Below are positions 11,026-22,330 of a stretch of DNA of 64,000 nt, piece after piece. The stretch spans positions 1-64,000 of the forward strand of contig PUQB01000728.1 of the NCBI GenBank assembly GCA_003024785.1, given 5' to 3'. The notes under the pieces were generated by a model. It did not search any database. It saw only the letters and a list, made by a program, of their open reading frames with translations, and was not told the origin of the DNA. Source of the DNA: Selaginella tamariscina (Eukaryota; Streptophyta; Lycopodiopsida; Selaginellales; Selaginellaceae). The position numbers were made by a program, and so were the translations under genes. Each line of letters begins with the position of its first letter. The first letter of the stretch is position 1.

Positions 11026-14000
11026 ATCCTCCCCTCATTAGCAAGTCCTTGTCCTCAAGGGCAGTATAACTTACTCAAATGGTTCTGTATTATTAGCCTC
11101 GTACATCCACAAAGAATCTACCTGGGACTCGTTCCTTATGAGTACTCTCTTTAACTGGCTAACATGAAACACTGGGTACACCCTCACTCCTTCTGGCAGC
11201 CGTAGTCAATATGCCACCTTTCCGATATGCTCCAGAATCTCATAAGGACCTGAGTACCTGGGAGACAACTTATCATTGCGTCCCTTCCGTAAGGCCACAA
11301 CTGTGTTCCGCCTTACATGTGTGGCAAATACCACTCGGAGATATACATAATCCCCCACCTGGAACTCTCGGAAGCTTTTGTGCTCATTAGCAAACTTGAT
11401 AACTCGGCTCTGAGCTGCTTGTAAGTTCTTCTTGCACAAACTCTGAATGTTTTCAAGTTCAACACTCAGATCTTTAGCTTCCTCATCCATGTTGCCTTGA
11501 GCCTTCTTACTTGCTAAACCGAACTCAAAAGCTGTCTTGGGATGTCGTCCAAACATAGCATAGTATGGACTCATTCAATGCCATTGTGCTGGCTGTTATT
11601 ATAAGCAAACTCGAGTAATGGAATATACTTATCCCACTGACCTTCCTTTTGGTTAATAGTGCACCTAGCATATCTTCCAAAACTTGGTTCACCCTCTCTG
11701 TTTGCCCATCTGTTTCGGGATGATCTCCACTACACAGCTTAAGCTTCACTTCTATCAAAACTTAGAAGTGAACTTGGAGTCCCTATCACTTACAATATCA
11801 TCTGGAAATCCGTGGATAAGAAATACATATTGTAAATACATCGTAACCAACTCGGATGCATTCACATTCTTCCCCAAGGGAACTAACTTGACAAACTTTG
11901 TCAACCTGTCCACAATGACCCACACCTGTTCATTCTGCCTCTATGTCCTTGGCAAATGGGTGACAAAGTCCATAGAGATACTGCCCCATCACCTGTCTGG
12001 AATAGGCAATGATTAATAGCCCACATGGTTTCTCCTTTTGCACTTTACTTGCTGACACTTGTCACAAGTCCTGCAGTACTCTATGATATCAGCTTTCATA
12101 TTCCTCCAGTAGAACCTCCTCTTGATCAACTCATACGTTTTCCTCCCCCAAAATGACCAGCCTCCGGGCGATCATGATGAAAATATAGTACCTGGTTGAT
12201 CAAATGGTCCACACGAGGAAGGTACACACGGCCATTGTAGTACAAAACCCCATCCTGAAATGAGAATGGTGGCTCTAGCTGTCCTCTGAGCTCCTGCACC
12301 TCGGCGTCTTGTGCTTGAGCATGTTGAACTACTTGGCTAAACTCACTGACCGTCCTTGTTAATGCATTACATAAGCGTGTTTGGAATTCTCCCACTACTG
12401 TGGCTCTCCTAACGCGTGACAAAGCATCTGCCACCACGTTAGCCTTTCCTGCGCGATGCTCAATAGAAATTCGCCAAACTCCATGAGCTTAACCATCCAG
12501 CGAGCTTGCCGAGAGTTTAACTCTTTCTGTGTGAACAGATACACCAAAGGCTTGTGATCTGTAAACACCTTGAAACTTGCACCATAAAGATAGTGCCTCC
12601 AAACTCGTAATGCATTAACAATAGCCAGTATTCTTGCTCATACGTTGAGTACCGTTGCTCTGCAGGATTCAAAGTACGACTCTCATAAGCAATAGGCCTT
12701 CCCTCTTGCATAAGTACAGCTCCAATGGCCACTCCACTTGCATCACACGATACCTCATAAGGCTTAGAGGGATCTGCAATACATAAAACTGGTGCACGTA
12801 CCAAAGCTTGTTTCAAAGCTTGGAAACTGCTCTCCTCTGAAGCACTCCATGCAAAGGGAACGTCCTTCCTCAGCAACCTAGTTAACGGAGAAGCTTTCTT
12901 GGCATAATCCTTGACATACCCGGTAATAACCAGCCATGCCCAAGAAACTCCGTAACTCTTGTGCATTGCTAGGAACTGGCCATTGCTCCACCACTGCCAC
13001 CTTCTGTGGATCAGTCTTCACTCCACTTGGCGTCACAATGTGACCCAAATACTCCACTTCGCACTGAGCAAATGCACATTTGCTCTTCTTTGCATAGAGC
13101 TTGTTCTCCCTCAGCAATTGAAGAACTCTCCGCAAATGCTCCACATGCTCCTTCATATTCTTACTGTAAATAAGAATATCGTCGAGGAAGATCTCCACAA
13201 AGTCATGCAAGTAGTCACCAAACACCTCAGTCATCAACCGAGTGAATGTGGCTGGGGCATTTGTTAAGCCAAATGGCATAACAGTGAACTCAAAATGCCC
13301 GAAGCTAGTGTTGAAAGCAGTTTTGTAGATATCTGCCTCCTTCACAGCAATCTGATGATACCCGCTGCGCAAATCTATCTTGGTGAACACTCTGGCTCCA
13401 CCGAGATGATCCATGATAGTATCCACACGTGGCATGGGCATCCTGTCCTTCACTGTTTGCTTGTTGAGAGCTCTGTAGTCTATGCACATCCTCATGGTGC
13501 CATCCTTCTTCCTGACAAGCAATACTGGTGCACCAAATGGAGACTTGCTCGGTTGTATGAAGCCATATTCCAATAGCTCCATCACTTGTCTCTTAACCTC
13601 TTGCTCCTCAGCATGGCTCAGTCGGAACGGCTTACGGTAAATGGCTTTCGTACCCTGTTCCAACACAATCTCATGCTCCACACCTCTTGCAGGTGGTAAG
13701 CCATGAGGTAGCTCGGGAGGGAAGACATCAGCAAATTCCTCAAGGACAACTTGCACAGCACTTCGCCCAATGTGACATTAGAAGAATCTAACTCATATAT
13801 ACATCAGAAAGACTTGATCTTCTTTATTACGGAGATATTTCTTCAAAGACATAGCAGAAAGATACTTGTTTGGAGACTCAAGCCTTGTTCCAAACCAAGT
13901 GTCTTTCACTCCACTGTACTCAAGCTTCACTCGCTTGATGCTCCACTTGATCTCAGGATCCACACGCTCCAGCCAGCTCATCCCAAGGATGAGGTCCACA

Positions 14001-15385
14001 CGCGCTAGCTCCGCAAGAAAGAAAGTCTCCACCAGCTGAGTTTTGCCAACCGTCAGCTGTAACTCCTCCACACAAGCATTCCAGCTCTGTGTGACAGTAG
14101 CTGAGCCCTCAATCTCGTATTGAGGCACAGTCTTCATGGGCAAGCTGCACTCCTGCACTAACTTTGCTGATACAAAGTTATCGCTACTTCCGCTATCCAA
14201 GAGGATTCGCACTGGACGTTCACCAAGTCGTCCCTCCACCACAATAGCACGTGTGTGTGGCTCCTCCCGTGCCATGCAGTTTACCTGTCGAGCAAGAACA
14301 GACAAAAATTTACCTCGTGGCTTAGAACTATCTCCCTTGTGTTCCTCTCCACGCTCCATCTCCTGAAGCTTCTTAGGTGTCTCCTTGTCCTTGTCACCAT
14401 TGAACCCTTGCCCTTGGGCTTGTTCCTCCTTGGACAATTGGCCTTCCAGTGTCCCACCTCTCCACACAGGTGGCAACGTTCACTATCAAACACCTTGACA
14501 ATCTTCTTAGGCCGTTGTCGGTGCGATAAGAACTAGAAGCTACCAGCTTGGACTTCGGCCTAGCACGATGGCTATTCCCTCTATACTCCTGGTGCTCACG
14601 AGGACTTGGAGAGGTGCTCCTACCACGCTTCTTGCCATGTCGCTCATTCTCCTTAAACACCTTATCCTCCTCATTTAGCAAGCGAGCATATTCGAACAGC
14701 TCCTCTAAAGTCTTGGACTGAATCACCGAGTTAAGATGTCTACGCAAGTTAGCACTTCGCAGCCCATCTACAAAATAATCCTTCTGCTGGTTGACAGACA
14801 CGTCAGGTACACGGCAAAGTAATTGACTCAATTTCTCAATGTAATCGTCCAAGGTCATCTTCCCTTGCTCTAAATGTCGCAATTCACGCCTTGCATGAGA
14901 CACATCGAACCGAGGAGCATACTCCCTTAAATAGCTCAGAGAACTCCTAAGTTGCAATCATCTCCTGGTGAGCTAACTGGCGCTGATTTCGAATGCGTGT
15001 CCACCACCTCGCAGCTTTATCCTTCAAGGCTACTGATACAGCTATCATAGCCTGCTCGGTAGTCACTCCCTGTGCAGTGAGCAAGTTCGCTGCTATCTCA
15101 AGCCAACTCATAGCCTCATCCGGATTCTTTACCGGTAAAAGGTGGAACGCGAAGACGATCTAGCACCCTGCTCTTACCAGTCACGGTTCCTTGAGCAAGT
15201 TGATCTTCAATAGTATCCAACCGCTCACGAATCACCTCCAAGAACCAGTCACGTACTCTTGAAATTGCTTGGAATCCTTGCCATAGCGTATAGTTCGAGC
15301 ACGATTTCCTGGTTTGTCCACTCCTCATTGGTGTTGTCCTCTCCTTCCCACGGTCACTCATCTCGAACCTTCCTCGATACCAAAT

Positions 15386-15595
15386 TGTTAGGCACCACTA
15401 CGTACAATCTAGAGACCCTCACAAGACCACCCGACCTCCCCCGAGCTGTCTCTAGTCTCCACACGCTGCTCTCCAAGAAAGGCTTCCAATAATAGTGTGC
15501 CCTTAATTCTTCTTAGATCTAGGTATAGCTCCTTAGGAATATTCTAGCTTATACCTTTTGGGGAATATTCTTTGATTCATTATATGGTCATAACA
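15386..15595 (-). repeat. 5' LTR of gypsy element, copy A
   Basis: About 210 bp, starting TGTTAGGCACC and ending TCATAACA on the plus strand. It is followed by the second TGACC. The primer-binding-like TGGTATC lies just inside the element. Confidence 0.9.
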
Positions 15596-15600
15596 TGACC

Positions 15601-17088
15601 TGCCCTGGCAAGGGAAGACTTCGCGCTCCCACCTATTCCTCAGCCGGCCGCCCCGGAATCAGGGTTCATAGCGGTGTGCTACTTGTTTTTGGTTTGGTCA
15701 TGTGAGTGGACCATGGTGGGCAGAAATCGCTAATAGTTCGCCACTCCCCGTGAAGTGACCGATCTGTGATTGTGAAGGATCGGTAATTCCTCATTTCCCC
15801 GTGAAGTAACTTAAAGCATTGAGTTAAAATTTATTAATTTCTTATTCATGTCTATAACGGATTTTAATAAATAACATACTCACTTTATTTTTAAGTTTTA
15901 AAGGTTCTTAATTTATAAATGAAAATTCAATAATCTTTTACATCTCATTTTCACCTGTAAATAAATGAGATGGAGTATTAAATCAGATTTTATGAAGTAT
16001 GATTTATAAGTATGTTAATTTTATTCATAATGATTAAGATTGACATTTATGATATTTAGAATTAGCAGATAATATTGACATTCAAAATTTCGTTGACATG
16101 TAAACTTTATAGGAGTGAGACATGTGAATGCTTCTTAAAGTGAAATTGACTTTTCACAAATATTAAAGTATGCATATGCTTAATATATGTTACATAAATT
16201 TAAACAATAACAACTCATTTGTTATTGGTGACTTTATTTTATATAATTTTTGAAACTTTAACATAACATTTAAGTAGGACACAAATTCAGCAATAACCTT
16301 CTCAATTTATTATTAATAAATTTATTTTTAGTTTTTAAAACTTTAAAACTTTAGTCCTTACAAAGTTTCTTCTTAAATCAATCCTAAAATATATCATGTA
16401 CAAACATATTGAGTTTTGTAAATGCCCTTTAGTTACCCAGGTTAAAGACACAAGTACAAGAGAATTAAGATATATACATAGAATAATCTTGGTATATTTT
16501 AAATGTTATTAAGTATAAAAAGAAACAAGGGAAAATAAAAAATTGAAAAGAGAAAAGAGAAAAGAAAATAAAAAAAAAAAACTTCTTTCACAAATTCCCA
16601 ACTTCATAACTCAAAGACACAATAAAAAGTTATATATATACAAAAGAAAAGTATATTTTTCACTATATTTATATTATCTTATAAGCCAATAATAATTTTT
16701 ATTAGTTATAGGATTAGCCAGTTATAATTGTACTGTCTTATATATTAATAATAACTTGTATTAATTACAGATTAATCATACATATAAATCAATAATAACT
16801 TATCGTGGTTATAACTTCATACTGTAAATATTCATAATAACTTCTAAAATATATCAAGATTACCCTCTGTAAGTTATATTATAACCTAACATGTTCACAT
16901 GTACGTATTTCTGAGGCCCAACAAGTGGCATATGGAGTTCAAACCACATATAATAGTGTACATAACAATACATAGTAAGTTCTATAATACATGTCATATG
17001 TATTATTGTGTATATATTCTGTTGCGTATAATATATATGTATGTTTTATATACATGTGTGTAATGCATTTATGTTGGTTTCTGTTTAG
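15601..17088. other. AT-rich flank, no gene seen
   Basis: A GC-richer stretch up to about 15,810 (cctcagccggccgccc) is followed by AT-rich DNA with several diverged copies of an ataatAACTT/ATTAATTA phrase at 16,670-16,870. No coding pattern is visible. The duplication breakpoint is at 16,956/16,957. It may contain promoter sequence or earlier exons of the coiled-coil gene, but none can be shown. Confidence 0.5.
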
Positions 17089-19798
17089 GATGTGAATGCC
17101 ATAGTGGACTCTGTGGATTCACAAAGTCCCAGCATTGAGATACAGCCTTCTTCAAAAGGAATAACTTTTCAATTTGAGGAAGGTCAAAACGGCGAGTCTT
17201 TAGAAAAGCTTGTGATTATAGAGTCAACCGAAGGCAGTTCTGGGGAATCTCAAAACCACAACAGGGTAATACAATACATACATATGCATTGTATATAGTA
17301 CATACAGAATAATAATACACACGTCTAATAGAGTATATATTCTCAGGTGGTGAGTGAAACTAAAGATGAGCACAGTGAATTATCAAAAGAGTTTCTTATA
17401 CAAAGAGGGCACGAGGTTAATGCAAAGCAGCATGAAGAAGGGGATATAGTGACAACTTATGACGAACAGTAAGCATCTATTCTTCTGGAGTTGATATTGT
17501 CACTGCAATTCATGCTGCTGAGCAAAGGCAAGCCGATATTGCTGCTTTCAACGAGAAGCTCCACATACTAGAGGTATACGTTTAGACTCACATATACCCC
17601 GCGTCCGTGTGTAAACAGAAGCACATAAATCATACGCACTCATCGTTAAGTGTTTTACATAAGAAAACACGTATGCAAATTCGTTTCACCCAGGGATATT
17701 TGTAGCTCTATATAATAAAATCTCCATGTACACTGTATATTATATGCTTATCGCACGTAGGTATTGTTTATGCTTCTGATTATTTTATATCTACATAAAC
17801 ACGAATTAAGCAACATGGAACACAGGGTGTTACTATTACAAGAACGAATCAGCCAGCTTAAGGAGGTAATAATAAGTTCTGCATGACTAGATATTCAGAT
17901 AAGACTGCACTGTAGCAACTATAAAACACACACACCGGGGGAGAGGAGGACGAACCGGTAATAACTACCGGTCCTTGCTAATCGATTAATTGTGTAGAAC
18001 ATTATGCTTTTGCTTTCAGGATATTGAGATGGACAAACTGAAACATATGGAGGATCTGAAGCCGCAGAAAGAGGAGGCTGAAGCTAGACTTGATAGCCAG
18101 ATGAAGCTGATGGTATGTATATTTGCTTAAGCTAATTATGCATATATATTAAGCTCTTATGTCTAATGGATTAGGTGATTATGTTTAACTTTTTTATATT
18201 TCAATTGTGTGATATATGCCAATATTATCATCATATGTTTGTAGGAGGAAGCAAAACAACGACAATTGGAAGAAGTTGAGCTACTTGTGAAGTCCGAAGC
18301 GGCTAAACTTTTGGCAGAAGAAACAACTTCTTTGATGAACGAGATTGGCAGTGTAAAACTCCACGTACGTTTTCATTTAGCAGTTATTGATAATCATACG
18401 TATGTATACACGAGTGTGCAATTATTAGTAATTTCTGCACATCGTGCATTTTAGAGGCATACATTTTGTGTGGATGGAGCCTTAGAATCAAAATCAGAAG
18501 AAGCTGGGGAAGGGCATGAAATAAAGCAGTTGGCATTGGTACGATTAAGTTCTCTCTTTGTCTCTCTCTCTATATGTGTGTGTGTGCGTGTGCGTGTGCA
18601 AATTATTAGGATGACATTATCGAACATAGATATATGTTAACCTACATATAATACTTACACATACAGTTTATATAGATTACACAGTCACCAGGTATATTTA
18701 ATAAATAATGTTAACTGTTTAAACCCTAAACCCTAAACCTTACAAAAGGGACTTTAACCCCTGCACAACTTAATCAAAGAGTAAGTAGTTCATGCTTAAT
18801 ATCACTTTAATAAACTATATGTATTATTTATTTCAATAAATTAATAGTGATACATGCCCCTGAAATAATGCCATATTTACATGTATACCCCCCTGAAGTT
18901 TATATCTACACCTGTAACTTTAATTCATAACTGCATTGTATTTCACCTCCAAATTACAGTAAATTAAGCAGAAAATCTATTTAAGTGAAGCTTCTAAATT
19001 GAACTTTCAGGATTAAATATGTAACTTCAGATGTTTTAGTAGTGTATATCAAGTATTGTATTATGCTAGATACCCCAATGTATAACTCACCTACGTGATG
19101 CTTGTATATTGTTATAATCAGTAACAGATATTAAACTATAATAAGAGTAGATATTTTCATTTATTATTTCAATTAATAGTTCAATTACTTTGATTTATAA
19201 TTCGAGATAATTAAGATATTATAACACACACACACACACACACATGTGTGTGTGTGTGTGCGTGTGTGTGTGTGATACTAATGTTCTTAAAAGTGATTGT
19301 TTTATTTAACTGGAAGAGATGGAAGGAGCCTTGAGAGAATTAGCTTTTATCCCTACTTCAGGTGGTGGAGTTTTATGTCACTTCCTCAAGGTAATCTTAC
19401 TTATACACACACACGTTGTTTGTACGACTATTCACTACTTGTATAGATCATGACATCTGTACATATATATACATCAGGTGTATTAATATATATATATATA
19501 TATATATAATATATATACATACATCTATCTGTATGTTTAAACATTTAATATATGCTGAGTATTACTATCGTTTATCAGCTGCCAGGAAAATACGACAATA
19601 ACGGAGTGGACGTGTAAAGGCATGCGTGAGAGGGGAAACTGGTGGATGCGGCGGATGGGATTCTTGGAGACTAATGGGGAAAGACTGGCAGCCGAGTGGA
19701 GTAATCAAGCTCGGAATAGAGCCATTGAAGAGCAGGCTTGTTCTTTGTTAAGGGCTCATGCTGCTGCTCTGGCTCTTGGGGACTCTTACACCAGTTGA
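17089..19798 (+). CDS. Coiled-coil protein gene, multi-exon, 5' end not found
   Basis: A series of exons is bounded by GT-AG sites: 17,089-17,265 (acidic, serine-rich), 17,347-17,573, one ending at 17,865 (LLLQERISQLKE), 18,020-18,112, 18,245-18,364, 18,455-18,538, about 19,319-19,390 and 19,586-19,798 (stop TGA). Most junctions are phase 0, which supports a real gene. The predicted protein is rich in Glu, Lys, Gln and Leu with heptad-like stretches (LKHMEDLKPQKEEAEARLDS, EEVELLVKSEAAKLLAEE) and ends in an alanine-rich helix-like tail (SLLRAHAAALALGDSYTS). I see no catalytic motif, so a structural or scaffold role is only a guess. The frame between 17,460 and 17,490 does not join cleanly, which could be a missed splice or a frameshift. 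The gene has no copy in segment B. Confidence 0.6.
18718..18739. repeat. Interstitial telomere-like repeat (CCCTAAA)n
   Basis: Two to three units of the plant telomeric heptamer lie inside an intron of the coiled-coil gene. This is too short to mark a chromosome end. It may act as a telo-box or be a trace of break repair. Confidence 0.7.
19210..19275. repeat. CA/TG microsatellite
   Basis: A run of (ca)n is followed directly by (tg)n, so it can fold back on itself. It lies in the last long intron of the coiled-coil gene. Confidence 0.85.
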
Positions 19799-20460
19799 AA
19801 CTTTTCTTTACACTTATTTTTTCCTTCAAATTTTAGAATAATACGAGATTATTATTAAAAATATACGATTATTATCTCTTCCAGTGATTAATATTTGGTT
19901 TAATGTTATTAAATTTAAATATTAATTTAATTACCTCAAAGCCATATTTAATATAATTAATTTAATATTATATACGTACATTTTCATTGTAAAGATAAAT
20001 TAAAAATACTTATCTGAAGTGACAAATTTGCGTTAAAGGAAATTATATATGGTATATATATATATTATATATATATATACATACATGATATATTATATAC
20101 ATTTGCGCACTATATATATGTAAAGTGTTAAAAAGCTCAGAATGTTTATTCATAATATTTCTTTTTTAATTTTCAATTTAAATTTAATGTGAACTCAAAA
20201 TTTAAAGTACAGATTTTATATATTTATAATAAAATTAAACAGTAAATTTAGTGATATATATAAATAAATTTACATAGTATGTATCATAAATTTATGTCTA
20301 TAAGTTAAAATTAAATTTTGATTTAAGTAAAGAAAATACTCATTACTGTCTTACTTTCAAACACGAGTCTTTTGCTAATCACAAGCCTTAACACCTCCAC
20401 CAAGTTTTTAAGAACATCCATACAAATATATAGTTGCTAATCCAACTCAACATAAACTTA

Positions 20461-20499
<39 letters not shown>

Positions 20500-20750
20500 G
20501 GTGTGTGTATCAATTAATAACATTTCCCATGTAAAATAATTAATAAAAAACTTTAAAATAGCTTCCAATATAAAATTGAGTTTCTAAATATTTAAGGCCT
20601 TAAAGACGATTCAAATTCTGACTTTTACAATCCAGCCCCTTTTTGTTTAGTGATAATTAATTAAAACTTAATTAATTATCAAATATTAAAAACCAGGAAA
20701 AAATATATATTTAAAGAAAATTTATGGTCTCTTAAATACTGATATAAGTA
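19799..20750. other. AT-rich spacer, no gene seen
   Basis: Downstream of the coiled-coil gene there are only TA microsatellites (about 20,045-20,085 and 20,462-20,500) and AT-rich DNA. No reading frame with protein-like composition was found. Confidence 0.6.
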
Positions 20751-22330
20751 TTTCTTTAAAGTATTGCTGTTGCAACTTTAAACAACGTACTCATAAGTAC
20801 ATGCATGCATATACATACGTACACACACATATATATAATAAGGTTATATATATTCGACTCTTTTAGGGTTATCTCTAGGGTAATAATTGAAGTATGCCGC
20901 CTTTCGTAGTAGTGGGGCCGTCATCGTTCACAAGGCCGCCATACCCAAAACGGGATCTACCACCCATCACCATAAAGTTTTTGAAGGAGGGATTACGGCT
21001 TAGTAAGTTCATATTAATTATTGTTGTAACTTGTTTAATTTTATTTTTTTAAAATTTTTGCTAGCATATTATCTCGCAAAGGCTTCCTTCCGAGCGCACC
21101 AGAAAACTGTTTCAAAAATTCGTGAAGAAAGATTAGCACGTTCTAAACATGGTCCTGAGCCACCTTCGCCCGTAAAATGATGCTTCTAAATGATGTTTTT
21201 CTATTTTTAATTCAAAAAAGGATTTAAAAATTAATACAATTTTATTAAACTAGTGAATTGTATTTTCTAAAAGAATATACTGCTTACTAAATCAAAGCTT
21301 TACACTACTTTGATGTTCTTATTCTTCCTTATGTTGTTCTTCATCTTCTTCTTCGTAGCACTCGTCATTCATATCACATCTTACTCAAATTCACATCTCT
21401 TTCATCTGAGCCCTCCATATTGTGCTTGAGTCTCATCCCTCGGATGTAGGAGCCGTTTTCTTTCGTTACTGCGGGAAGAATATGCTCTAGGAAGGTGAGT
21501 TACATTTGTCTGGTTAGTATTGAATACGTGCTTATATGGGTTTTTGGAAGGCTTCACGGTTTTCCAGCCCGATATCTAGCAGCCGATATCTGATTGGTTT
21601 ATTATTATAATTTTTATTATTTTTGAAAATGATATTGAGAAGAAAGTTTGACACAGGTTTTAACTATTCAGCATTTTCCTCGTGCAATCCTTGAGCAAGT
21701 AAGTCCAATAAATATTTTCATTATATACATCTTTGCTCTTCATTACATAGCATAGATGGGACTTCTAATGTGCTGGTGTTCTGAAATGTTCTGTTTTCAT
21801 CGATTACAATTTTCAATCTCCATCCCTCTCTAATGACTCTTAAACCACAGTATGAGCTACACAATACTCACGTATATGTGTGGATATATATTCTGCGTAT
21901 GTGTGTCCGTGTGATATACAAATATATTATTTCTTGGTATGTACGTTACGTTCGTTCTGTGTATAACTCTGTATATACATATTGAAATACGTATGTATTT
22001 GGAGACATCTATTGCCATCGTATACCTGCTTCTATGCATAAAATGTCTATCTTAAAAAGTATATCCTCGTCAACTACGAATACCACAGAGGTATTAATAA
22101 GAGGTTTTTAGTGTGATGTTTAGCTTAGTGAATGCCTAAGTTAGTATTTCATTAATAGCTATTAATCTGCTAAGATATATTTTTATACAGAACACTGTGT
22201 ACAACAGTTCATCTTCAAGGTAAATATCCCTGTTCGCAACTTAGTAATTCTCTGATAAGTACATATTCTCAATTAAGTGTCACCATTGATGTCGTTAACG
22301 AAAAGCTCTTTTAAAGACCAAGTTATGTAC
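20750..22330 (+). repeat. Diverged copy of the 8.56-10.6 kb block
   Basis: The small gene, the hydrophobic MFLFFLMLFFIFFFVALVI reading (about 21,310), the short exon-like piece near 21,470 and the downstream AT-rich sequence follow in the same order as at 8.6-10 kb. Divergence is far above that between copies A and B. It is an older tandem duplicate. The region 22,050-22,330 holds only AT-rich DNA and a possible exon end before a GTATTA donor. Confidence 0.7.
20894..21180 (+). CDS. Small protein family, two-exon copy with intact frame
   Basis: Exon 1 is 20,894-21,002, a 62-bp intron runs GTAAGT to TTGCTAG (21,003-21,064), and exon 2 is 21,065-21,180. The lengths sum to 225 nt, giving 74 residues and a stop with the frame kept across the junction. 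The protein starts MPPFVVVGPSSFTRPPYP and ends with TVSKIREERLARSKH and a PSPVK tail. It has no membrane span once spliced. The tail is basic and helix-like. Copies at 8,666 and 33,697 lack the acceptor. This copy is the best candidate for the functional member. I do not recognise the family, and a role cannot be assigned. Confidence 0.5.

Larger units (their letters stand above)
10822..15595 (-). mobile_element. Ty3/gypsy LTR retroelement (copy A), broken
   Basis: This is a 4.77-kb element on the minus strand with LTRs at both ends, TG...CA-type ends (one worn) and a perfect 5-bp target duplication TGACC (10,817-10,821 and 15,596-15,600). A purine tract borders the 3' LTR, and a TGGTATC-starting primer site resembling the tRNA-iMet type follows the 5' LTR. 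In order along the element it has gag with a CCHC knuckle (about 14.4-15.1 kb), protease (LLDSGSSDNF, about 14.2 kb), reverse transcriptase (FLDDILIYS, about 13.2 kb), RNase H (about 12.6-12.8 kb) and integrase with its zinc-binding region (about 11.2-12.2 kb). No chromodomain is evident. It is broken in roughly eight to ten places. The LTRs differ by about 5% by eye, which means a moderately old insertion that predates the duplication. Confidence 0.9.
1..16956. repeat. Copy A of a ~25-kb segmental duplication
   Basis: Position 1 matches position 25,000 and the match runs to 16,956, where the shared sequence stops inside an AT-rich stretch ending in taatag. The left end lies outside the window. 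Identity by eye is very high over the first 6 kb and lower around 7-8.4 kb and 15.6-17 kb, where single substitutions and small indels accumulate. Both copies carry the same gypsy element with the same 5-bp target duplication, so that element predates the duplication. Copy A keeps the empty site (near 16,040) for the gypsy element that sits in copy B. Confidence 0.95.

Noticed and set aside
12959-14536. Plus-strand open frames opposite the gypsy polyprotein
   Set aside because: Antisense shadows of the conserved pol and gag coding regions; the same happens at 38,229-39,903 in copy B.
17468-17490. A 22-bp intron in the coiled-coil gene
   Set aside because: Far shorter than any other intron here (47 bp or more) and does not restore a consistent phase; a frame change or missed splice site is more likely.
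18718-18739. Telomere repeat as a chromosome end
   Set aside because: Only two to three units, inside an intron and flanked by unique sequence.
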